NCBI GenBank assembly: GCA_002862205.1
Contig: PKCN01000146.1
Span: forward strand, 1 to 44,037
Length of the DNA stretch: 44,037 bases
Origin: Planctomycetaceae bacterium
GTDB lineage: Bacteria; Planctomycetota; Planctomycetia; Pirellulales; Pirellulaceae
Direction of reading: 5' to 3'
Of this stretch, positions 1 to 9,180 are shown piece by piece. A model generated the notes under the pieces. That model worked only from the letters and a program-made list of their open reading frames with translations. It searched no databases and had not been told where the DNA came from. The stretch's first letter is position 1; each line of letters begins with the position of its first letter. A program made the position numbers and the translations under genes.

Positions 1-1823
1 TCGAGATCAGTACCGACCAGACTGCCCACATTGTTCAGCAGCAGCGCATCCATGATTGGGGTGATATGAGCATCGATAAATACCTGAACACTGAGCGGCA
101 GGGTCGAGACCGGGGCCGGAGCAACGGCCCCGCCAAGCCCAGTGATTGCAACCGACTGTTCGTCCGTCTCCAACTCAGCCAGGATGACAATCCCCTTATC
201 GCCAGTGCCGGCCTCGGATCGTAATGAACCATGCACGTCGACCGTCACATTGGATTTCGGGAAAGAAAAGGCAGCGGCTACCCCAACGCCACCCTCAACA
301 TGAATCCCAGCTCCAGCATCCGTCGAAACGGCCTGCTCACCCTTGGCATGCAGGGTCAAGTCGGCTCCTGATCGGATCAGCGCGGTTTCGGCTAGTTGGA
401 TATTGGAGTTTAAATTCGATTTGGCGATAGCAACCGCAATCGCGGTAGCTTCGCTGGGAGTCGTCGCCCCAAGATTTTTGGCGGTCTTGGCCTCGGCCGT
501 CGCCTCAATCGTAGCGTCCGTCGTGATCATCACATCGTTGCCGGCGGCGATTGCCGTTCCTTCACCGATCGTAACTTCACTTGTGGATTCAACCTCCGTT
601 ACCGCAATCGCCTGAATCTCATTATCGACCTTGTTGGTTTCTTTGGATTGGGTGGTCGCGGAAATGACCACATCCGTATCCGCTTCCAGATTGGCATCGT
701 CGCCGATGTGAACTACCGCGGTGGTAACTTCTTTGACGCGCCACGCGGCAAACACGCCAGTGGCGCCAAGAAAGTCTGTCAGTTGGCCGCTGAGGTAATC
801 CGAGGTCAACTGCAATGCCGCCGGCAGACCTGCCCCGCTGGTCACGGCCGAGTTAATATCCGAGAGCGTTGGGATCTCGGTTTCAGTATCGGCACGAGCG
901 TGCAAATGAATTGATGAACCGAGCAGATCTGCCGAACCGATATCGATGGTGGCGGTCGCACTCTGGTTGAACAGATTGATTGCCTCCGACCAGGCAACGG
1001 AACCTGTCGCAATGTCGTTCAGAAGGTCATAAAACTCGAATGAGGTGGGCAGATCCTCGCTCGCATTCATCTCTATGTCACCGCCAGTAAATACCGAACT
1101 GGGCTCGACGTGCGCAAACAGGTTGGCCTGATCAGCGACGGTGATCGTCTTGGACGTCAAATTGATGGAACTGGAATCTGCAAGCGATGGATCGAAATGG
1201 TGGTTGCCACCCGGCAGAATCGTTCGTGCGGAAAGAGTTGCATTTTCGCCAATTTCAATCAGCGCATCGTGTCCCGTGCCCGCAATGCTGATTCCCTCTG
1301 GCGCCGCAACGATCACGTTCGGGGAAACCAATGTTTCCTCAGCCTCAATGTTCAACCCACCCCCTGCAGGTAGCAAATCAAGGCCGCTCACTATTCTGAC
1401 AAGATCCACGTCAGAGTCACCAGCGTCGACAACCGTGACATCCTGAAACCCAGTCCAAGCTTCCAAGTCGAATTGAATACTGTCGTTACCATCGCCCAGA
1501 TCGATGGTCACATTGATCGGATCCACTGGAACGGTTCCCGGTGGCGACATCACATAAGTCTGGAGGACACCAGCCGTATTGAGATTGTTGGTGAAGGATC
1601 CCCCGTCTTGACTCCAAAGAAGTTCATTGGTTGTCGGATGAACTGCCAGCTCTATATCCACACCTAACGGGGATAAGTCTCCTGTGAGTGTCAATTCACC
1701 GGGAGTGAAACTTGCTGTGACAGCCAGGAGCTGCCGCCGCTCCAATGTTTGATAACTGAGATTCGTTCGCTTACGTGATTTCCGTTTTTTGTGTTTTTGT
1801 TTTTTTTTCGTCCACGCGTGCAT
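1..1823 (-). CDS. Giant repetitive extracellular protein (adhesin/haemagglutinin-like), N-terminal part only
   Basis: The minus strand is open from an ATG at 1823 to the left edge (607 codons, no stop), so the C-terminus lies outside the window. The N-terminus is about 20 residues rich in Lys and Arg, followed by LERRQLLA near residue 32-39. This resembles the LEPR-XLL tag seen at the start of many large planctomycete surface proteins. After it come beta-rich, Gly/Ala/Thr/Asp-rich stretches such as DLGDGNDSIQFDL near residue 115 and many repeats of the type 'x-A-T-I-x-A-x-A-x-A', as in filamentous-haemagglutinin or calcium-binding surface proteins. No classical signal peptide is visible, so export is inferred from the tag. 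Composition is low in Cys and rich in Ala, Thr, Val and Asp. The specific ligand is unknown. Confidence is high that it is coding and moderate on the adhesin-type role. Confidence 0.8.
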   Translation of the reverse strand, partial: MHAWTKKKQKHKKRKSRKRTNLSYQTLERRQLLAVTASFTPGELTLTGDLSPLGVDIELAVHPTTNELLWSQDGGSFTNNLNTAGVLQTYVMSPPGTVPVDPINVTIDLGDGNDSIQFDLEAWTGFQDVTVVDAGDSDVDLVRIVSGLDLLPAGGGLNIEAEETLVSPNVIVAAPEGISIAGTGHDALIEIGENATLSARTILPGGNHHFDPSLADSSSINLTSKTITVADQANLFAHVEPSSVFTGGDIEMNASEDLPTSFEFYDLLNDIATGSVAWSEAINLFNQSATATIDIGSADLLGSSIHLHARADTETEIPTLSDINSAVTSGAGLPAALQLTSDYLSGQLTDFLGATGVFAAWRVKEVTTAVVHIGDDANLEADTDVVISATTQSKETNKVDNEIQAIAVTEVESTSEVTIGEGTAIAAGNDVMITTDATIEATAEAKTAKNLGATTPSEATAIAVAIAKSNLNSNIQLAETALIRSGADLTLHAKGEQAVSTDAGAGIHVEGGVGVAAAFSFPKSNVTVDVHGSLRSEAGTGDKGIVILAELETDEQSVAITGLGGAVAPAPVSTLPLSVQVFIDAHITPIMDALLLNNVGSLVGTDL

Positions 1824-2131
1824 GGGTCGGGTCTCTTTTTTGCAATGGCTTATGAAATTTATGAAGCCACGCTTAAAGGCAATCCCGGTGCCAATAGTTA
1901 CAAAGAGTCCGCTGAAGTGCTCAAAAACCAAGGCATTTTCGCTGGATTGCTTTGTTCTGATTGCCATCCAATCAACAACCTGTTTGCCGCAGAATTCGCA
2001 AAAGGTGAACGGCGATCCTAATTTGCGAATTAAAAACGCGTGCCAATCGGTTGAACTCCATTCAAGAACGGATTGTTTTCCTTTGCGTTTGGCATTTCAT
2101 CCCGACGGCCACAGTACCCCTCCGAGACCTA

Positions 2132-2181
2132 TTTCCACCTGAGCCTTGCCAGGGATTTTCCACCTGAGCCTTGCCAGGGAT
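2132..2181. repeat. 25-bp perfect tandem duplication (2 copies)
   Basis: Two adjacent identical 25-base units (2132-2156 and 2157-2181), each beginning TTTCCACCTGAGCC. They lie in the spacer upstream of the DUF1549/DUF1553 gene. Function is unknown. Confidence 0.9.
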
Positions 2182-2420
2182 CATGCATGTCACGTGCAAG
2201 TGAAGCACCACTTGACGCTAAACCAAGCCAACCTCCATCAACCCAAGTCTGTGATCACTCGACTTGAACGCTTCCCAATCTGCTCGGAACTCAATGTGAA
2301 CCAGCCATCGTGGCTGCGTAACAGAATTCGACATCGCAGCACGAAATGTGATGTCGGAGAGAAATGGGCTCCCCGCAAGTCCAGTTTGTGTGCTTTGGCA
2401 GTGGCAGCGAACTCTGGATC

Positions 2421-2450
2421 GAAAGCACAGGCAAGGAAAGCACAGGCAAG
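2421..2450. repeat. 15-bp perfect tandem duplication (2 copies)
   Basis: GAAAGCACAGGCAAG occurs twice back to back at 2421-2435 and 2436-2450 in the same gene-poor spacer. It looks like a recent slippage duplication. Confidence 0.9.
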
Positions 2451-2775
2451 TTCTGGCAGCCGAGCCCGAATTCTTACTCGCGAGGTTTGGTCACCATGCG
2501 TGAACCACCGCGTTAAGTCATGAAGCCGCGAGGTTGGAGCCGCGAGTCAGGATCAGCAGACGCCAACAAGACCAAAGCAAAAAACCGGCAGCACGCCACC
2601 CCCGGGGGGGGTATTTCGAGGATCAAACGTCAGGACTTGGTCGAAACCAGTGCAGGCCTGAGTACATCCGGCTATCCTGTCACGTTCAAACCATGCGACA
2701 CTGTGACCCCCCCGACTGATGGTCGTTATTCTTTCGACTGACACGAACGGTTCCAACAGGACTTTGGAGACATAC

Positions 2776-4905
2776 GTGATTCGAACTGCATCGTGCGTTG
2801 CAATCTTGTTTTTCGTCAGCCTCTCAACGGCTTTGGCGGACCCAGGCACTGTTGAAGACAAGCTGCTCTCGGAGAATCAGGCAAAGGGAATCAACACGGC
2901 CCCGGCTGCTCCAGTGGACGATCTTGGATTCGCTCGTCGAATCTGCCTGGACCTGGTGGGCAGGATCCCCACTGGCAAAGAAATCAAAACGTTTCTTGCA
3001 TGGCCGGCACAGGACCGCCGCCAGCGTTTGATCGAGCAGTACATGACAGATGAGGGATTCGCGGATCGCTTCAGCGCGTTCTTTGCCGACATGCTCCGCA
3101 TTCGCAGCAATCAGGAAGGCGGTAACGCACTTCTGGCTTACGTACACAAAGCGATTTCCTCAGACATGCCTTACGACGAGATGTGTCGCAAGCTGATTGC
3201 GACCAATGGCAAAGCGGGTCGCAACCCTGAGGTCGGATTCGTGCTTGGCGACGATGCTGACCCAATGGCTTTGGCAAGTTCCACGGCTCAGGTATTCATG
3301 GGAATACGCATCAGCTGTGCCCAGTGTCACGATCATCCGTTTGACAAGTGGACACGCGAAGACTTTTACAGTGTGGCTGCTTTCTTTGGCAAGACTCGGC
3401 GTCGCGAAAACAATTTGACGCGGACGGTTTACACCACGGAGGACACGATTTCGTCGGTCATGTGGCCGCCCGAGGATGAGTCGGACGCAGCAGACCGCAA
3501 GCCAATGAAGGCGAGTTTCCCATTTCCGTATTTAGATGAAACCCAAAAGCTGTCATTCATCGAACGTTTTGAAGCGTTACGCGCCGAGCAGCAAGCCGCA
3601 TTACAGCGGAGCGAAGGACCGTCGGTCGATGACCTGCTTGCCTCCGCTGGTGCAAAGACAAAAAGTCGCCTCAAAGGTGGTGCTCGTGACCTGTTGAAAG
3701 TCTCGACCGAAGCCAAGAGTGCAATCCGGAAAATCGACATCAACGCTGATCTGTACAAACGCAGCCAGCTGCGACGCGAGCTTGCCGATAAAATTACCAG
3801 CCCCCGCAACCGGTATTTTTCACGACTGCTCGTCAATCGGCTTTGGAAGGATCTTGTGGGCGTTGGATTTGTCGAACCTGTCGATGACTTCCGCGAGAAC
3901 AATCCCGCCAGTCACCCTGAAACCATGGACTATCTGGCCGAGGAGTTTGTCGCCAGTGGATTCAGTATTCGCTGGTTGGTCAAGGAAATCGTCAGTACGC
4001 CTGCTTACCAGCGGGCCCACGCGCCCCGGGATGAGGATGCCGCCGAGCGGGAGACGTTGGAGCAAGCATTTCTGGTCACCAAGATTCGCCGTATGAAAGC
4101 CGAGGCGATGTATGACAGCATCGTTACTGCAGGGCACCTTTTCGAAGTCAAGCATCTGGCCGGTCAGAATCCCCGCCTCATCAAGCAACGCATCCGCGTG
4201 CCCGCTGAAACGCCTGGGAACGAGCCTGTTAGTGACTCAGCTAGTGATGAGGCTGAAGCGGACACCGCCGAGTATTCGGCCATGATGGCAGAGCCGAGCA
4301 TGATGGCGTCCACCGCAGACTACGGATTGGAGAAAGCGATCGAAATCGACTTCGATGCGGTACTCGAAGCTGACGACACGTCTCCCATGATCGATTCAAT
4401 GCAAAAGATGTCTCGTGAGGACATCGAAGCGATGAGAATGGCTGCCTCACCGAGACCCAAACCGGGCGTCAAATACGTGACAAAGATGGTTGAACGTACG
4501 ATCGATGACAATCCCAAGTTCAGTTCTTCCTACCGGATGGCCACGCCGGCGCCCGCCGGTCACTTCTTGAGACTCTTTGGTCAACCCGCGCGAGTCGATT
4601 TGGGTGATGAACGCGTTGAAAACGCATCCATGCGGCAAGCCTTGCTGATGCTTAATGGACAATTGACCAATCAAGCAGCAAGAGTAGGGCCACTGGAACC
4701 TGTCTATCAAATGCTCAATGGTTCAAATCGGAACCTTGAAAATGCCGTCAAACACTCTTACGTAGAAATCCTGACTCGCGAGCCCTCGGCTGGCGAGATT
4801 GCAGAAGCAGTCGAGATGATCGAGTCAGGCGCAGATACCATGACTGGATTCGCCGATTTCCGGTGGATTCTTCTCAATTCGAATGAATTTCGTTTCCTTC
4901 CGTAA
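2776..4905 (+). CDS. DUF1549/DUF1553 secreted protein (short form, planctomycete PSCyt2-PSD1 type)
   Basis: About 709 residues from a GTG at 2776. I chose this start because GGAG sits 7 bases upstream and the protein then opens with a clean signal peptide (VIRTASCVAILFFVSLSTALA). A longer frame opens at 2719 but would bury the signal. The DUF1549 part (about residues 35-230) contains CAQCHDHPFDKW, whose C181-x-x-C-H185 is a c-type haem-like motif. The DUF1553 part starts near the NRYFSRLLVNRLWKDLVG stretch (about residue 345) and runs to the end. A long acidic, Met-rich insert lies at about residues 480-590. The separate N-terminal PSCyt1 cytochrome module of the longer paralogue at 22710 is absent. 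It is followed after 58 bp by a DUF1501 gene, the usual partner. The role is unproven; an extracytoplasmic function is inferred from the signal peptide. Confidence 0.9.
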   Translation: MIRTASCVAILFFVSLSTALADPGTVEDKLLSENQAKGINTAPAAPVDDLGFARRICLDLVGRIPTGKEIKTFLAWPAQDRRQRLIEQYMTDEGFADRFSAFFADMLRIRSNQEGGNALLAYVHKAISSDMPYDEMCRKLIATNGKAGRNPEVGFVLGDDADPMALASSTAQVFMGIRISCAQCHDHPFDKWTREDFYSVAAFFGKTRRRENNLTRTVYTTEDTISSVMWPPEDESDAADRKPMKASFPFPYLDETQKLSFIERFEALRAEQQAALQRSEGPSVDDLLASAGAKTKSRLKGGARDLLKVSTEAKSAIRKIDINADLYKRSQLRRELADKITSPRNRYFSRLLVNRLWKDLVGVGFVEPVDDFRENNPASHPETMDYLAEEFVASGFSIRWLVKEIVSTPAYQRAHAPRDEDAAERETLEQAFLVTKIRRMKAEAMYDSIVTAGHLFEVKHLAGQNPRLIKQRIRVPAETPGNEPVSDSASDEAEADTAEYSAMMAEPSMMASTADYGLEKAIEIDFDAVLEADDTSPMIDSMQKMSREDIEAMRMAASPRPKPGVKYVTKMVERTIDDNPKFSSSYRMATPAPAGHFLRLFGQPARVDLGDERVENASMRQALLMLNGQLTNQAARVGPLEPVYQMLNGSNRNLENAVKHSYVEILTREPSAGEIAEAVEMIESGADTMTGFADFRWILLNSNEFRFLP

Positions 4906-4921
4906 AACACCCCGTCCCCAC

Positions 4922-4939
4922 GCCCCACTTCCATGGGGC
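4922..4939 (+). promoter_or_regulatory. GC-rich hairpin between the DUF1553 and DUF1501 genes
   Basis: GCCCCA at 4922-4927 and TGGGGC at 4934-4939 form a perfect 6-bp stem with a 6-base loop, 17 bases after the stop of the upstream gene. No U-run follows, so it fits an RNA processing or stability element better than a terminator. Confidence 0.35.
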
Positions 4940-4963
4940 AAATTCTAAACGGAGCTTTTCGCG

Positions 4964-6223
4964 ATGTCTGGATGTAAAGACTACAAGATGACGCGTCGAC
5001 AGTTGATGGCCAACTCGGCGGCAGGCGCAACGCTGCTGGGAATGCCAATCAACCAGTTGATCGCTGGTTCGGGACAGGACCACGCCGCGAAGTGCGAAAA
5101 CGTCATCCTATTCTGGAACGGCGGGGGAATGTCACATTTGGACACCTGGGATCCAAAACCCGGGCGACCCACCCAAGGTGAGTTTGACCCAATCTCGACA
5201 TCAGCCGACGGTGTCCAGATCTCCGAGATCTTCCCCACGGTTGCCAAGCAAATGCACCATGCTGCTTTGGTTCGGTCCATCGCGGGTACCCAGGGTGCCC
5301 ACGGCCGCGCGGCCTACAACTTACAAACCAGTTTCCTTCCCGGCCCCGTGCAACACCCGGGCATTGGTTCGGTGGTCGCGCATGAAAAAGAGAAGATGGG
5401 TGATTTACCCTCGTTCATTTCCATCAATGGGCAAGCCCGTACCGCAAGTTATCTTGGGCAAAGATGCGAAGCCTACTTCATCGCCAACCCTGGTGACCCC
5501 GATCCTTATTTGAAGTTCCCTGCGGGCGTCACCATGGAACAGGGTAACAAGCGTTTGGAGCGTCTTGAAAAATTCAATAATCGTTTCAATCGCGACACCA
5601 CCGATCCGCGTCTGTCGTCGACATCAACATCAATCGATGATGCCGTGCGTCTGATGCGCAGTCCGGCATTGAAAGCGTTTGAGTTGGACAAAATCCCTGC
5701 CAAGGAAATCGAACGTTACGGTGACACTGCGTTTGGACGCGGGGCTTTGTTGAGCAAACGACTCGTGGAGCAAGGCGTACGCTTCGTACAAATCAACCGT
5801 GGCGGCTTTGACACTCATGGCGACAACTTCACCCGCATGCGAGAGCATGGTGAAGTCATGGATCCCGCACTTGGGTCTCTGCTTCAAGATCTGTCTGAAA
5901 GCGGCATGCTCGAAAAGACGATGGTCATCATGATGTCCGAGTTTGGTCGCACTCCACGGATCAATGAGAATGCCGGCCGCGATCACTGGCCAAAATGCTT
6001 CAGTTGCTTCATGGCAGGCGGTGGCATCAATGGCGGAACCGTGATCGGTTCCAGTGACGAAGACGGCGGCATGCCCAAAGACAACCCTGTCAATGTCCCG
6101 GATATTCACGCAACCATCTGCCAGGCTCTGGGCATTGATCCTTACAAGGAAGTCTTAACCCGTCAGGGACGCCCCATGAAGCTAGTCGATGACGGCAGCA
6201 CGATTGACGGCCTGCTTGTTTGA
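4964..6223 (+). CDS. DUF1501 secreted protein
   Basis: A 419-residue protein with GGAG about 10 bases before the ATG. The N-terminus has a Tat-like element (TRRQLMANSAAGATLLG, about residues 10-26), so twin-arginine export is likely. DUF1501 proteins belong to the alkaline-phosphatase/sulfatase fold superfamily. The metal-site-like stretches visible are WNGGGMSHLDTWDPKPG (about residue 50), GGFDTHGDNFTRMREHG (about 280), MSEFGRTPRINENAGRDHWP (about 325) and DIHATICQALGID (about 380). The gene pairs with the DUF1549/DUF1553 gene upstream. The substrate is unknown; the family is common in planctomycetes and has been linked only by association to polymer or sulfated-compound metabolism. Confidence 0.9.
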   Translation: MSGCKDYKMTRRQLMANSAAGATLLGMPINQLIAGSGQDHAAKCENVILFWNGGGMSHLDTWDPKPGRPTQGEFDPISTSADGVQISEIFPTVAKQMHHAALVRSIAGTQGAHGRAAYNLQTSFLPGPVQHPGIGSVVAHEKEKMGDLPSFISINGQARTASYLGQRCEAYFIANPGDPDPYLKFPAGVTMEQGNKRLERLEKFNNRFNRDTTDPRLSSTSTSIDDAVRLMRSPALKAFELDKIPAKEIERYGDTAFGRGALLSKRLVEQGVRFVQINRGGFDTHGDNFTRMREHGEVMDPALGSLLQDLSESGMLEKTMVIMMSEFGRTPRINENAGRDHWPKCFSCFMAGGGINGGTVIGSSDEDGGMPKDNPVNVPDIHATICQALGIDPYKEVLTRQGRPMKLVDDGSTIDGLLV

Positions 6224-6606
6224 TCCTGCATCCTGTTAGCCCAATGCTATTTCCACCGCATCCCGGTGTGGGGTCGCGCGCGCCCAGAAAATCACTCGCC
6301 TGTGTCATTCGTCGACGTGTTCCAGCCAACGTCCCCAATGCTGGGCGTCCACCACCTTGCCTGCGTCATCATCACGCGTGCCTCCGCAATCCCAGCTAAC
6401 CAGACAAGCGTGATTCGACAACGGCGGATAGAATGGGGGAAGCCTCACGACCGTTAATCCCATCGCCTGAACCCCCAAGTTTCGGTGGGTTCAAGGAACA
6501 ACTTCACTTCAGAGAACTACAATAAGAAACGAACAAGCGATGCTGCCAGTGATGTCGATCGAGTGACCTTTGGCAGTCCTATCCCACCACCCGTCCCAAG
6601 ACTTAC
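6224..6606. other. Intergenic spacer before the envelope-motor cluster
   Basis: A 383-base stretch between the DUF1501 gene and the first TPR gene. No gene is supported. A weak CACCG/CGGTG inverted repeat occurs near 6255-6270. A TACAAT hexamer near 6518 could be a -10 element, but no matching -35 is convincing. It presumably carries the promoter of the downstream cluster. Confidence 0.5.
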
Positions 6607-8958
6607 ATGCACATCACAGCACCGCGCTCCTCAGCAACCCACAGCGATTCCAGGACACGCAGAATCGCATCTGGCCTGATCATCCTGCTGACTGCCACAG
6701 TTTGGCTCACTTCATTCCCCGCGATCACCACCGCACAACCACCAGCACGTGCCTCGCTTGTGGAAGATCGCGCAGCGAAAAAGCTGGTCGCTGCAGGTGA
6801 TGCCAGATTCGACGCCGAGGAACTGGCCAAGGCGGTTGAAATCTGGCAATCTGTGATCGAACGGTATCCGCGTAGCAAAGTGCGCTTCGATGCCCACATG
6901 CGATTGGGCAACTATTTTCTGGAACGTGACCGCGCGTATGACCAAGCGCGTGTCCAATTCGAAGCTGCAAGCGATGAAGAGAATTCAAACGAGGCGCAAC
7001 GCAGCGAGGCCACGTTGAAGATGGGCATCTGTTTCTATCATCTACGCAATTACGGAAAATGTTTTCAGTTGATGCGTGGGGTGATTGAAACCTTTCCCAC
7101 AAGCCCCGAGGTCAATCAGGCATATTACTACATCGGCTTGGGCCACTTTCAGCTTGCCCATTACAGTCGAGCCATCGTGGCGTTGGAACGCGTTGGAACC
7201 ACGCTATCGAGCAGTTCGTCGGAAGGAAACAAACTTGAGGCGGGAAAACGATTCTTCATCAAGATTGAAGACGCTGATTTGGCAGTGTTGGACCCTGCAC
7301 AAAGTGTTGCCATCCAGTGTGTTTCAAGTGGTGGTGACAGTGAGACCATTGAATGCTTCTCGGTAGGTCGCAATGTACGACTTGTGATCGGATCTATCGC
7401 ATCACGCCTTGGAGCCCCCTACCCGGAAAACGGAACACTGGAGATCAAGGGTGGGGACACCGTGACGGTCACCTATCTCGATGAGCACACGGCCGACAAA
7501 ACGCTGAATCGTCCCATCGTGGCCAAGGTCAGTGTTGTGGGAGATGCGGTGGTGGCCATCACCGATGGCGCGTACGAAGAAACGCTCAACGGGGTGGTGC
7601 TAGGAAAGACCATCAATCTGCGCATCAGTGATCCCGACCTCGACACTTCTGATAACGCCGACACATTGCCAGCAACCATTGAGGTTCACCGTTTGAAAAC
7701 AGATGAAGAGATCGAGGACGAAATGATCGCTCTGGGCAGCAAGCCTGCAGAGAGTGACGCTTCTGAAACAGAGGCTGACCAGATTGACCGATACAAACTG
7801 GTCGATCACGTTAACGTCAAACTGATCGAGGCCATCCTCACCGAGAACCAAAGAGGCGTGGCAATCGAGGAAGATAGCGAAATCGTCGTCCAGCAGGCTG
7901 CAACATCAGACGACAAACTTGACCAGTCAAAGCAACCCATCCACTCAGGTGTTTTCCACGGTGGTGTGCAACTGACCAAGTTGGAACAACCAACTGCTGG
8001 TGACAATCAACTGCAAGCGATGCCAGGTGATCAAATCCGTTTCGTGTACACCGACAAAATCAACAGTTCCAGTCAAGCTCAGATCCTGTTGGCCAAAGCA
8101 CGCTGTCTGGAGGGAAACATTGGTGGTGTACGTATAACTCGTGCCAACATTTCGGATCAGGAACTGCGTGTTCAAACGCAACTCAAGACGGCCAGTGCCA
8201 TGACAAAGATCGGCAATCGGTACAAGGAATTTGGCCTGAAAACAAAAGCTCGAGACAAATATGACAGTGCATTGGCTGTTTGCGAAGAAATCATGGTCGA
8301 TGCAAAACGGCTGGGTGGGCGTCTGCTTGAAGATACCTATGTCCAATTCTGGCACATCTATTTTGAAATGGATCGGCTTGAATTGGCAGCAACCATGTGC
8401 CAGCGACTCCAACGTGAGTTTCCCAACAGCGCTTTTGTTGACGACGCGTTATTGCAACTGGGTGAAGTCGCTAAGGAACAAAAGGATTATCGACGTGCGA
8501 TTGGAATTTACACACGACTGGTGAACATGGAAGACAGTTTGCTCCGCGGTGAAGCACAGTACGGAATCGCCGAAGCTTATGAACGAATGGCGGACGCAGG
8601 ACGTGACACTGGCCGGACCGCATTGATGGAGCGTGCCTTCCAGGAGTACAAAAAGGTGTTTGACCATTTCCCAGACAGCGGGCGTGTCGGAGAGTCTGTC
8701 GCAAAAATGGCTGAACATTACTACGAACGCGAAGACTATCAACGAGCGTTGGATACATTCGAGAATGTCCTTGATAATCATCCCGACGCCAAATTTCTCG
8801 ACGTGATCCTGTTCAATTATGGACGCTGCCTGTACCGAATGGATCGTAAGGCAGAAGCACGAAAACGTTTTGACCAATTGATCGGTGATTTCCCTGAGAG
8901 CCCACTTGCCAGTGACGCCAAGCAGATTTCGGACACACTTTTGGGTGCTGGCTTCTGA
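6607..8958 (+). CDS. Secreted TPR protein with two beta-repeat domains (TPR-beta-TPR sandwich)
   Basis: A 783-residue protein. An N-terminal signal/anchor (about residues 20-43, GLIILLTATVWLTSFPAITT) is followed by TPR-like helices (about 50-215) of the YbgF/BamD-like kind. Two beta-repeats follow (about 215-300 and 335-490). They show the pattern DPDLDTSDNAD, then SGVFHG, then GDQIRFVYTD. More TPRs run to the C-terminus (about 515-783). This layout is a small version of the giant protein encoded next, and the same beta-repeat occurs there, so the two are likely paralogues or partners. It is the first gene of a same-strand run that includes TolQ/TolR motor genes, which suggests a periplasmic scaffold in one machine. 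I recognise no named family for the beta-repeat. The start is the first ATG before the hydrophobic segment; no strong ribosome-binding site is seen. Confidence 0.85.
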   Translation: MHITAPRSSATHSDSRTRRIASGLIILLTATVWLTSFPAITTAQPPARASLVEDRAAKKLVAAGDARFDAEELAKAVEIWQSVIERYPRSKVRFDAHMRLGNYFLERDRAYDQARVQFEAASDEENSNEAQRSEATLKMGICFYHLRNYGKCFQLMRGVIETFPTSPEVNQAYYYIGLGHFQLAHYSRAIVALERVGTTLSSSSSEGNKLEAGKRFFIKIEDADLAVLDPAQSVAIQCVSSGGDSETIECFSVGRNVRLVIGSIASRLGAPYPENGTLEIKGGDTVTVTYLDEHTADKTLNRPIVAKVSVVGDAVVAITDGAYEETLNGVVLGKTINLRISDPDLDTSDNADTLPATIEVHRLKTDEEIEDEMIALGSKPAESDASETEADQIDRYKLVDHVNVKLIEAILTENQRGVAIEEDSEIVVQQAATSDDKLDQSKQPIHSGVFHGGVQLTKLEQPTAGDNQLQAMPGDQIRFVYTDKINSSSQAQILLAKARCLEGNIGGVRITRANISDQELRVQTQLKTASAMTKIGNRYKEFGLKTKARDKYDSALAVCEEIMVDAKRLGGRLLEDTYVQFWHIYFEMDRLELAATMCQRLQREFPNSAFVDDALLQLGEVAKEQKDYRRAIGIYTRLVNMEDSLLRGEAQYGIAEAYERMADAGRDTGRTALMERAFQEYKKVFDHFPDSGRVGESVAKMAEHYYEREDYQRALDTFENVLDNHPDAKFLDVILFNYGRCLYRMDRKAEARKRFDQLIGDFPESPLASDAKQISDTLLGAGF

Positions 8959-9180
8959 TTTGCCACCATTGCGAAATCACCTACCACTTTCATTTGACCA
9001 TCCACCCAGCCAACCGAAGCGTACCAAGCAATGACGCATTTTCCAGGCCGGAACAAACCTCAATCACGATCCACAGTCATCCCGTCTTTCCTTGCCAGGA
9101 GACGTGGCGATGCAGTGCACCAGAATACCTTTTCCGTTGATGACATGAACTGTCGCCATTTCCAGAAATCTGAGCACCTT

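Larger units (their letters stand above)
1824..2775. other. Gene-poor divergent spacer
   Basis: About 950 bases lie between the divergent starts of the giant surface protein (minus) and the DUF1549/DUF1553 gene (plus). Open frames here are short and have no recognisable domains. The stretch holds two perfect tandem duplications (2132-2181 and 2421-2450) and a C5G8 run at 2599-2611. It must contain the promoters of both flanking genes, but no convincing -35/-10 pair was found by eye. Confidence 0.6.

Noticed and set aside
1844-2021. Plus-strand 58-residue frame with coding-like look (MAYEIYEATLKGNPGANSY...)
   Set aside because: Its ATG is only about 20 bases from the divergent start of the giant surface protein, it has no ribosome-binding site and no recognisable domain. 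It could be a gene remnant but cannot be supported.
2599-2611. C5G8 run as a quadruplex or slippage site
   Set aside because: Only one G-run, so no quadruplex; noted as a homopolymer where sequencing errors are likely but without consequence for a gene.
6500-6530. TACAAT hexamer as a promoter for the envelope cluster
   Set aside because: No credible -35 at the right spacing, and planctomycete promoter consensus is not certain enough to call it.
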